NCBI GenBank assembly: GCA_903909295.1
Contig: CAIVVG010000053.1
Location: 1 to 12,482, forward strand
Direction: 5' to 3'
DNA length: 12,482 nucleotides
From: an uncultured Chlamydiae bacterium
GTDB taxonomy: Bacteria; Chlamydiota; Chlamydiia; Chlamydiales; SM23-39
Shown here: piece after piece, positions 7,918 through 12,482 of the stretch
How the letters are laid out: each line of letters opens with the position of its first letter
Position numbering within the stretch: position 1 is the stretch's first letter
The notes under the pieces: model-generated
Databases searched by the model: none
Told to the model about the DNA's origin: nothing
Seen by the model: only the letters and a program-made list of their open reading frames with translations
Program-made: the position numbers and the translations under genes

Positions 7918-8757
7918 TCATTTTTTGGCATGCCAAAAAATGAGCACTAGTCCGAGAGCAACGGCCGGTATACTTAAAATTTGACCCATTGTGAGCGAAG
8001 AGGAGAGGAGGCGGCTCTGCTCGAGTTTTAAGAACTCGATGAAGAACCGAAACCCAAACACCAAAATCAAAAAAAGTCCTATAGACCGTCCCGTTGTCAA
8101 AACCCATTTTTTTTGATAGCTCAGCGCCCAAAGGAGGAAAAACACCCCCAGATAGAAAAAGGCCTCGTAGAGCTGAACCGGGTGGCGCGGCGCTGGCCTG
8201 CTGTGGTCTGCCGGATGGCCAAAGATCACCGCCCAAGGAACCTCCGTCCGAGTCCCCAAAATCTCCTGATTCCAAAAATTCCCCACCCGGATACAAAACC
8301 CGATGAAAGCCGCCGGAGCAGCAATGAGATCGAGCAAGCGGACGCATGTCAAAGAAGGCTCGGTAGAGCGAAGGCGCCTGCTGAAATAGAGCAAACCGAG
8401 GACGATTCCAATAGCCGCGCCGTGACTCGCCAGCCCCCCCTTCCACGTCTGCAGGATCTCCAGCGGCTTTTTCAAGTACTCCGCAGGGTGCTCATAAAAA
8501 AGAAAATGGCCCAGCCGCGCCCCCACAATGGTCGCGATCACAGTGACGGCCGTAAGCCGGTCCACGATCTTAACTGATCGGACCCGAGAAAAAGACCCTT
8601 CTGAAAAAAAGAAAAATCGGTTTAAAATCGATACGGTGAGGGGGAAGCTCACAACAAAACTCAGCATAAAAAAAAGGCCATACCAGAAAATCGGCCAGTT
8701 CACCCCCGGAATGATGAAAAAGACTGGATTGGGATCCCAATAAATGAAACTAACCAT
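7918..8757 (-). CDS. lgt: Prolipoprotein diacylglyceryl transferase
   Basis: The 279-aa integral inner-membrane enzyme transfers diacylglycerol from phosphatidylglycerol to the lipobox Cys of prolipoproteins, the first step of lipoprotein maturation. Motifs: GARLGHFLFY at 79-88, GGLASHGA at 107-114 with His112, RVGNFWNQEILGT at 157-169 including the conserved Arg157 and Asn160, and RHPVQLYEA at 191-199. Several hydrophobic helices span the sequence. Length is close to E. coli Lgt (291). It is the first gene of the leftward operon and diverges from rlmH with only 8 bp between start codons, so its promoter must lie inside rlmH. The small lipoprotein at 1800-1937 is a local candidate substrate. 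Confidence 0.95.
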   Translation of the reverse strand: MVSFIYWDPNPVFFIIPGVNWPIFWYGLFFMLSFVVSFPLTVSILNRFFFFSEGSFSRVRSVKIVDRLTAVTVIATIVGARLGHFLFYEHPAEYLKKPLEILQTWKGGLASHGAAIGIVLGLLYFSRRLRSTEPSLTCVRLLDLIAAPAAFIGFCIRVGNFWNQEILGTRTEVPWAVIFGHPADHSRPAPRHPVQLYEAFFYLGVFFLLWALSYQKKWVLTTGRSIGLFLILVFGFRFFIEFLKLEQSRLLSSSLTMGQILSIPAVALGLVLIFWHAKK

Positions 8758-8765
8758 AGAGGCCT

Positions 8766-9182
8766 ATGTTAAAAGTGACGATCTCGACCATTGGAAAGTG
8801 TAAAGAGCTTTGGCTCTCGGACGCTCTCGGCGAATATGAACGGAGACTGAAATCCCGCGTCCAGATCGAATGGCGGCTCGCTAAAGATGACTCCCAACTC
8901 TGCAGCTGGTTACAATCCGAGTCCCACCTCATCGGCCTAGACCCCAAAGGAGAGCTCGTCACGAGCGAAGAGCTCTGCAAAAAACTGGGGATGAAGCGCA
9001 CCACCAAACTCCACTTTGTCATTGGCGGGGCTGTTGGGCTCCCCTCCCCTCTCAAAGAGAAATTCACCTGGCTCTGGAGTCTTTCCCCTCTCACATTCAC
9101 CCACCAAATGACACGCCTTATTCTTTTGGAGCAACTTTATCGGTGCTGGGAGATTGAGCGGGGCTCGCAATACCATAAGTAG
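8766..9182 (+). CDS. rlmH: 23S rRNA (pseudouridine1915-N3)-methyltransferase
   Basis: The 138-aa SPOUT-family enzyme methylates pseudouridine 1915 in helix 69 of 23S rRNA, using S-adenosylmethionine, on assembled ribosomes. Motifs: LDPKGELVTSEEL at 58-70, the cofactor knot FVIGGAVGL at 84-92, and the C-terminal signature LSPLTFTHQMTRLILLEQLYR at 106-126, ending in YHK as usual. It is somewhat shorter than E. coli RlmH (155). GAGG lies 3 nt before the ATG, in the 8-bp gap to lgt. Its last 65 nt overlap antisense with the end of the convergent membrane protein gene. The overlapped residues belong to the conserved RlmH tail, so RlmH is intact. Confidence 0.94.
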   Translation: MLKVTISTIGKCKELWLSDALGEYERRLKSRVQIEWRLAKDDSQLCSWLQSESHLIGLDPKGELVTSEELCKKLGMKRTTKLHFVIGGAVGLPSPLKEKFTWLWSLSPLTFTHQMTRLILLEQLYRCWEIERGSQYHK

Positions 9183-9573
9183 CGCGGAAATAGAGCATCG
9201 CCCCATTGGCCAGCGCCGAGCCGATGGCCACATCGATGAGGCCCCGGTATTCTATAGGCAATGGAATAAAGCGGAAACTCATCCCTAATAGCACCATGCA
9301 CCCAATCAAAATCCAGTAAGAGGGAGCATACGCATTCCAAGGGCGAATCGGCAAGGGCAGCGACTGAATACGCGCTACTACTCGCTTCACCGTCTTAGCA
9401 AGGACAAAGCGCCCCTTTAAGAAGCCGATGACCAGTCCAACCATCATGAGTACCGTCGCATTCCTCTCTGCAATTTGCGCAGAGGCGATGAAGTGAATCC
9501 CCTTGTAGAGAAGCATAAAGCCCGCTACCAACCAGATCACTCCCGAAAGCAAAATCCAAAAAGTTCGTTGCAT
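9118..9573 (-). CDS. Conserved-looking four-helix membrane protein, unknown function
   Basis: I do not recognise the family. The 151-aa product has four hydrophobic segments at about 5-27, 39-58, 86-104 and 111-132, with a basic loop (59-69, KTVKRVVARI) and a polar C-terminal tail from 133. No enzymatic motif is visible. The ATG at 9573 is the only ordinary start before the first helix, since a stop codon lies 14 codons upstream in frame. No Shine-Dalgarno precedes it. Instead the minus strand reads ACCTCCTT, so initiation may be weak. The last 21 codons are antisense to the end of rlmH and encode a low-complexity Ser/Pro/Lys tail, suggesting that this gene extended into rlmH. Codon and hydrophobicity patterns look coding. 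Confidence 0.7.
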   Translation of the reverse strand: MQRTFWILLSGVIWLVAGFMLLYKGIHFIASAQIAERNATVLMMVGLVIGFLKGRFVLAKTVKRVVARIQSLPLPIRPWNAYAPSYWILIGCMVLLGMSFRFIPLPIEYRGLIDVAIGSALANGAMLYFRATYGIASPAQSPSTDKVAPKE

Positions 9574-9694
9574 AAGGAGGTAGTCTACCAGGAGGGCGCC
9601 CTTCTATGCAATATTTTTGACAGCGGGATGACTGAATCGCCCACAAAATCGATCTGATAATATAAGATATTTATGCTTAGTTACTTAACAATTT

Positions 9695-9726
9695 CCCACC
9701 AAATCGCCTTTTCCCGATTTGGTGGG
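9695..9726 (-). terminator. Strong hairpin just after the MFS remnant
   Basis: A perfect 12-bp stem (arms 9695-9706 and 9715-9726) with an 8-nt loop, 9 nt past the stop of the truncated MFS frame. The following minus-strand sequence (AAATTGTT) is only weakly T-rich, so it may be a weak or factor-assisted terminator or an mRNA end stabiliser. The rest of 9574-9735 holds no gene; it is AT-rich with two short palindromes near 9579-9602. Confidence 0.6.
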
Positions 9727-9735
9727 TTGTCTCAA

Positions 9736-10344
9736 TCAGCACTTCCGAACGGGGTAGAATAGGGCAATGCAAGCTCCGCACATCGCCAGATAGAGGAACG
9801 CCAGTGAGATTTCTGTTTCTCTGCCCACGAGACTGGCTATCGTGGTAAAAACAAATACGTCGACTGAAATCCAAAAACCGAGTATGGCACTGGCAGTCCC
9901 CGCAAGAGCTGGAAATAGACTCAGATTCATCGTCATGATGTTGGGGTACATTAAACCACAAAAGAAAAACAGAAAAAATACGGGAGCGACCAGCGTATAA
10001 ATATTGGTTTCAACAAGCATCCCTGTGAGCAATAAAATCACAGTCGCGCCAATGGCGGCCACTAAACTAAACAGGATGATCTTTTGCGCGCTTACCCAAT
10101 GAATCACCCCCAGATTGACGAGTCCCCCTAAAAAATAACCAAATCCTAAGAAAAGTGCGATGTGCCCGTAGCCGATCGCCGAATAATGGAGAGTGTCCTG
10201 AATTAAGAAAGGGGCAATGATATTGAAGATCACAAGCGAACTGGCTGGTATAATCCAGCTATTGAGCTGTGGTTTTGTGCATAAGTTGCCCTCCACGGCT
10301 TTTGCGGATTCTGCGGAATCCACTGAAAAAAAAAGACAAAGCAT
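9736..10344 (-). pseudogene. C-terminal half of an MFS drug transporter (Bcr/CflA-like), N-terminal half missing
   Basis: The open frame of 202 codons encodes only six transmembrane helices, at about 29-51, 55-80, 88-110, 115-138, 146-173 and 178-199. They match helices 7-12 of a major facilitator transporter. The motif LAGTASAILGF (146-156) after FCGLMYPNIMTM is characteristic of Bcr/CflA-type multidrug efflux proteins, which are normally about 400 aa. No frame upstream on this strand encodes helices 1-6, so the gene appears 5'-truncated. The formal ATG at 10344 lies inside a terminator hairpin (10336-10355), making normal initiation there unlikely. A half-size transporter working as a dimer is possible but less likely. 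Transport function is therefore doubtful. Confidence 0.65.
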
Positions 10345-10355
10345 TAATGCTTTGT
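10326..10355 (-). terminator. Intrinsic terminator with nine-T tract
   Basis: A perfect 20-bp palindrome at 10336-10355 gives an 8-bp stem (ACAAAGCA / TGCTTTGT) with a TTAA loop. Reading leftward it is followed by one C and nine Ts (10326-10334). This is a classic Rho-independent layout for minus-strand transcription only. It lies directly at the start of the truncated MFS frame. Confidence 0.8.
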
Positions 10356-10421
10356 ACAGTGTCTGGCTCAGACCTCGCTTTTGTAAAGAAGCGATGGGCT
10401 TGGTGTGTTTTGCCTAGCGGT
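10326..10421 (-). ncRNA. Candidate small RNA or attenuator leader, about 95 nt
   Basis: Inferred from signals, not from a known family. A TATAAT at 10428-10433 predicts a start near 10421, and the transcript would end in the T tract at about 10326. Between them are two further hairpins: 10375-10394 (6-bp stem, 8-nt loop) and 10361-10373 (5-bp stem GTCTG/CAGAC, 3-nt loop), then the terminator hairpin. No translated frame with a ribosome binding site lies within it. It does not show the core motifs I know of SRP RNA, tmRNA, 6S RNA or RNase P RNA. It could be a free regulatory RNA, or a leader that once attenuated the MFS gene. Confidence 0.45.
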
Positions 10422-10427
10422 GTATTT

Positions 10428-10456
10428 ATTATATCCGCGGAGGGCAAGGCGGCGAA
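10428..10456 (-). promoter_or_regulatory. Promoter for candidate small RNA
   Basis: The -10 box at 10428-10433 is a perfect TATAAT on the minus strand. The hexamer 17 bp upstream (TTCGCC, 10451-10456) is a weak -35, matching 3 of 6. The setting is otherwise GC-rich, which makes the TATAAT stand out. Confidence 0.5.
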
Positions 10457-10483
10457 GCAATTCGCAGCGCCAGGAAATTAAAC

Positions 10484-10503
10484 CGAGGGCATGATAGCCC
10501 TCG
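10484..10503 (-). terminator. Hairpin after gene debris, probable terminator
   Basis: A perfect 7-bp GC-rich stem (CGAGGGC/GCCCTCG) with a 6-nt loop, followed on the minus strand by GTTTAATTT. It lies about 20 nt past the stop of the frame at 10524-10649. The T tract is broken, so efficiency is uncertain. Confidence 0.45.
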
Positions 10504-10680
10504 ATCAAAATCTGATCATTTGGTTATACATGACCATGTTTGATCAAGTTTTGAAGAGCGGACGCAATCACAGATTGCATCGGCGATTTGAACTTGTTTG
10601 CTCCAGCTTGCCACCATTGCCATAAATAAGACTCCTCGATTTTGAACGGCTACCACTGTAGCAAAAGCAATCTTTTAATT
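10504..10680 (-). other. Gene-free stretch with possible gene debris
   Basis: The 395 bases between the MFS remnant and the PIN/TRAM gene hold no convincing complete gene. On the minus strand one frame is open from 10649 to a TAA at 10524-10526. It encodes a protein-like C-terminus (IEESYLWQWWQAG, later MQSVIASALQNLIKHGHV) and is closed upstream by a TAG at 10650-10652, beyond which the frame stays open for at least 25 codons. A second frame has an ATG at 10624 with GAGGAG 8 nt before it and 35 codons. I recognise neither. A hairpin follows at 10484-10503. Decay of a leftward gene is the simplest reading. Confidence 0.25.
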
Positions 10681-10709
10681 TCGACAAAAAATCGGCACTG
10701 CAATACAAT
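10681..10709 (+). promoter_or_regulatory. Promoter of the PIN/TRAM-acpS operon
   Basis: TCGACA (10681-10686, 5 of 6 to TTGACA) and TACAAT (10704-10709, 5 of 6 to TATAAT) are separated by exactly 17 bp. Transcription would start near 10716, before the ribosome binding site GGAG at 10726-10729. This is the best sigma-70-type (sigma-66 in Chlamydiae) promoter in the window. Confidence 0.7.
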
Positions 10710-10739
10710 TCGTTGTTTGAACACTGGAGTTTTTTCCGC

Positions 10740-11807
10740 ATGAATCTCAGTCTTATGTTCACCCGATGCTTGTTCTTCCTCTTAAGCCTCTTTTTCATGA
10801 CTGTCTACATGACCTCTGGTCCAGACGGCATCACGCCAGCGCACCTCCTCTCAGGAGCTCTGCTCGGAGCGGCTCTAGGTTCCCTCCTCATCAGCTGTGA
10901 GATGCTCTTTCGCCGCTTCAACTTGCGCGCCTTCAACATCGCGATCGTCGGACTCTTCATCGGCTATCTCATGGGTCAAGCGCTCGTCTTGGTGCTCTCG
11001 GCGATTTTAGATATCAGCTCCGCTTCCGTTCATCTCGCGCCCCAGTCACTGGAGATTTTAAAGATTTCGCTCTTCCTCTTCGGCACGTATCTGGGCACTT
11101 TGATGACGCTGCGGGCATCCGATGAATTTTACATCAGCATCCCGTTCGTCCGCTTCACTCCAACGGCTCATAAGAAAAAAGACCTCATCGTAGAGCCCTC
11201 GATCCTCGCAGATGCTCGGATCCTCGACCTAGCTAACTCAGGTCTGCTCGACCACCACCTCGTGGTCCCTCGCTTCATCGTCAAAGATCTGTATGCCCAA
11301 ATGGAAGTGAGCGATGAGAGCATCAAGATAAAAGCAAAACGGTCCCTAGAAGTCCTGAAAAAACTCGAGGCGATTCCCCATCTGGAGATGCGCTACAACG
11401 AGACGGACTTCCCTGAGATCAAAGATCCGATGGGCAAACTCCTCAGACTCGCCCGCCTGCTCGACGCCAATCTGCTGACAGCCGACATCACTCGAGTGCA
11501 GATGTCCTCGATCGAGGGGATCAAAGCGGTCAACCTCCACTCGCTCTCCAATGCGCTCAAACCGCTCATGCAGGCGGGAGAAAACATCAAGATCAAGATC
11601 CAGCGCTCTGGAAAAGAACCGCGCCAAGGAGTCGGTTATCTCGAAGATGGGACCATGGTCGTCGTCAATGGCGGCGGACAGTTCATCGGAGCTGTTATCG
11701 ATGCGCAAGTTCTTTCCGTCAAACACACATCCTCTGGCCGGATGATTTTTTGCAACGCCATGGGCGAAGAGGAAACCTACAACCACCACACGCACCACGA
11801 TGAGTAG
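10740..11807 (+). CDS. YacL-like membrane PIN/TRAM-domain protein
   Basis: A 355-aa protein with the YacL layout. Four membrane helices occur at about 10-26, 36-56, 64-89 and 106-125. A cytoplasmic PIN domain (about 148-270) and a C-terminal TRAM RNA-binding domain (about 280-341) follow. The PIN region aligns by eye with the YacL signature: VEPSILADARILDLANSGLLDHHLVVPRF, then DPMGKLLRLARLLDANLLTAD. Several acidic positions differ: the usual LDTS is VEPS (Glu152 for Asp), and LTND is LTAD (Asp249 kept). Nuclease activity is therefore uncertain. The ATG at 10740 has GGAG 10 nt upstream and lies downstream of the predicted start of transcription, so it is preferred over the TTG at 10713, which lies before it. 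It overlaps acpS by 8 nt and is the first gene of a three-gene unit. Confidence 0.87.
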   Translation: MNLSLMFTRCLFFLLSLFFMTVYMTSGPDGITPAHLLSGALLGAALGSLLISCEMLFRRFNLRAFNIAIVGLFIGYLMGQALVLVLSAILDISSASVHLAPQSLEILKISLFLFGTYLGTLMTLRASDEFYISIPFVRFTPTAHKKKDLIVEPSILADARILDLANSGLLDHHLVVPRFIVKDLYAQMEVSDESIKIKAKRSLEVLKKLEAIPHLEMRYNETDFPEIKDPMGKLLRLARLLDANLLTADITRVQMSSIEGIKAVNLHSLSNALKPLMQAGENIKIKIQRSGKEPRQGVGYLEDGTMVVVNGGGQFIGAVIDAQVLSVKHTSSGRMIFCNAMGEEETYNHHTHHDE

Positions 11808-12180
11808 TAAAGGACTCGGCAACGACATCATCGAGATCGACCGGATCCGCAAGAGCATCGAGCGGCATGGAGTCCACTTTCTCAATCGAGTTTTCACCCA
11901 AAGAGAACAAGACTACTGCTACCAATTCCAAGATCCAGTGCCCCACTTCGCTGCCCGCTGGGCCGCAAAAGAGGCGGTCGCAAAAGCCTTCGGCACCGGA
12001 TTCGGCGCCGACCTCGCCTGGCACGATATCGAGATCCTCAACAATGAGCGGGGCAAGCCTGTTGTGTTCCTGTCCGCCCCCGTCAAAGCCCTCTACCACA
12101 ATCCCCACCTGCTCGTCTCGATGAGCCACTGCACCTCTTACGCCAGCGCCACCGCTCTCTGGGATGAAGAAATCATTTAA
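11800..12180 (+). CDS. acpS: Holo-[acyl-carrier-protein] synthase
   Basis: The 126-aa enzyme transfers 4'-phosphopantetheine from coenzyme A to the serine of acyl carrier protein, activating fatty-acid synthesis. GLGNDIIEIDRI (5-16) carries the Mg-binding Asp9. FAARWAAKEAVAKAFGTG (50-67) carries Glu58 and the KEA..KA signature. W.DIEILNNERGKP and SMSHCTSYASATA complete the fold; the last motif is usually S(I/L)SH(D/S) and here has SMSHC, a mild change. Length is typical. The ATG lies within the last codons of the PIN/TRAM gene, an 8-nt overlap that implies translational coupling. Confidence 0.94.
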   Translation: MSSKGLGNDIIEIDRIRKSIERHGVHFLNRVFTQREQDYCYQFQDPVPHFAARWAAKEAVAKAFGTGFGADLAWHDIEILNNERGKPVVFLSAPVKALYHNPHLLVSMSHCTSYASATALWDEEII

Positions 12181-12195
12181 CAACTGGAAAAAACC

Positions 12196-12381
12196 ATGAG
12201 CCTTCTCGAAATGATGGACAGCCTTTCCCTGAACAGCCCTGCGCTATGCAACCAGGAGTTCACCGACCGAAAAATCCAAGCCCAAAGACTCCAGAAAGAC
12301 CTGGAACACATTCACTCCTTTCTAGAACGGCTGAAGTCTTATAACAAGGAAACCGTTTTAAACCTAGAGGGTGTTCTGTAA
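12196..12381 (+). CDS. Small helical/coiled-coil protein, 61 aa, unknown
   Basis: I do not recognise it. The ORF starts 15 nt after the acpS stop, with GGAA 7-8 nt before the ATG, and is followed after 45 nt by a strong terminator, so it is the last gene of the unit. Residues about 22-50 are strongly helical and heptad-like (RKIQAQRLQKDLEHIHSFLERLK). The N-terminus is Met/Leu/Ser-rich with no signal peptide. It could be a small adaptor or regulator; an untranslated chance ORF is also possible given its size. Confidence 0.55.
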   Translation: MSLLEMMDSLSLNSPALCNQEFTDRKIQAQRLQKDLEHIHSFLERLKSYNKETVLNLEGVL

Positions 12382-12426
12382 AAAATATTTCATCGAGTTT
12401 TTGGATTATTTTGGCCTCTTTTCTAC

Positions 12427-12478
12427 TTCAAATATGGGGGGCAATATCGACAACAGTATATAGCCCCCCATTTTTGAA
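12427..12478 (+). terminator. Long hairpin terminator ending the acpS operon
   Basis: The core stem is 9 bp (ATGGGGGGC at 12434-12442 with GCCCCCCAT at 12463-12471), followed by TTTTT. After one T-T mismatch, six more base pairs (12427-12432 with 12473-12478) extend it outward, and an inner ATAT/ATAT pair extends it inward. The near-symmetry with A and T flanks means it could also act on minus-strand transcripts from outside the window. Confidence 0.85.
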
Positions 12479-12482
12479 CTGC

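Noticed and set aside
9573..9581. TAAGGAGGT on the plus strand, a perfect complement of the 16S rRNA tail
   Set aside because: No ATG, GTG or TTG follows at a usable distance, and the first downstream ATG opens only a few codons. Treated as an orphan motif.
9579..9602. Two short palindromes (GGTAGTCTACC and AGGGCGCCCT) upstream of the four-helix membrane gene
   Set aside because: Too short to call an operator or terminator; possible chance dyads.
10259..10447. 62-codon minus-strand frame upstream of the MFS remnant
   Set aside because: It crosses the candidate small RNA and terminator, has no protein-like pattern, and overlaps the better-supported MFS frame.
10568..10798. 76-codon basic, Ser/Arg-rich minus-strand frame
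   Set aside because: It covers the plus-strand promoter and the start of the PIN/TRAM gene and has a composition typical of a non-coding frame.
11719..12183. Long minus-strand open frame opposite acpS
   Set aside because: It is a shadow of the codon bias of acpS; acpS motifs on the plus strand are unambiguous.
1785..12377. 13-base repeat TAGAGGGTGTTCT at 1785-1797 and 12365-12377, both near gene ends
   Set aside because: About one 13-base match is expected by chance in a window this size, and it plays different roles in the two places (stop codon region versus coding).

Overview
The window most resembles a chromosomal segment of a Chlamydiae-type bacterium, probably an environmental (amoeba-associated) lineage. 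The grounds are gene order and content: single-strand binding protein directly followed by leucyl aminopeptidase (an order I recall from Chlamydia), a YacL-like PIN/TRAM membrane protein overlapping acpS, and a large coiled-coil protein with a C-terminal hydrophobic region. This assignment is inference; no rRNA or other taxonomic marker is present. The sequence is compact, with many stop/start overlaps and few gaps.

Left part (1-3115): the 3' part of a large coiled-coil/hydrophobic protein of unknown function; a 45-codon lipoprotein gene on the minus strand with a strong ribosome binding site; and a P-loop/DRTGG-domain protein related to the N-terminal part of phosphotransacetylase.

Centre (3112-8757, minus strand): a likely seven-gene operon transcribed leftward: lgt, ssb, pepA, an RluA-family pseudouridine synthase, a GT9 heptosyltransferase, then an excisionase-type HTH protein and a PIN-domain protein forming a probable toxin-antitoxin pair. 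ssb/pepA, pepA/rluA and rluA/heptosyltransferase overlap, and the two TA genes abut with no spacer. rlmH diverges from lgt with only 8 bp between start codons.

Right part (9118-12482): rlmH runs antisense into the end of a four-helix membrane protein. Then comes a degraded zone holding the C-terminal six-helix half of an MFS (Bcr/CflA-like) transporter, a promoter plus about 95-nt structured transcript ending in a strong intrinsic terminator (candidate small RNA or attenuator), and apparent gene debris with its own terminator-like hairpin. Last is a self-contained plus-strand unit: a good promoter at 10681-10709, yacL-like PIN/TRAM gene, acpS, a 61-codon coiled-coil ORF, and a long hairpin terminator at 12427-12478.

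No tRNA, rRNA, CRISPR array or intact insertion sequence was seen. The most unusual items are the candidate small RNA beside the truncated transporter, the tiny lipoprotein, the TA pair appended to a housekeeping operon, and the altered catalytic residues of the PIN/TRAM protein.
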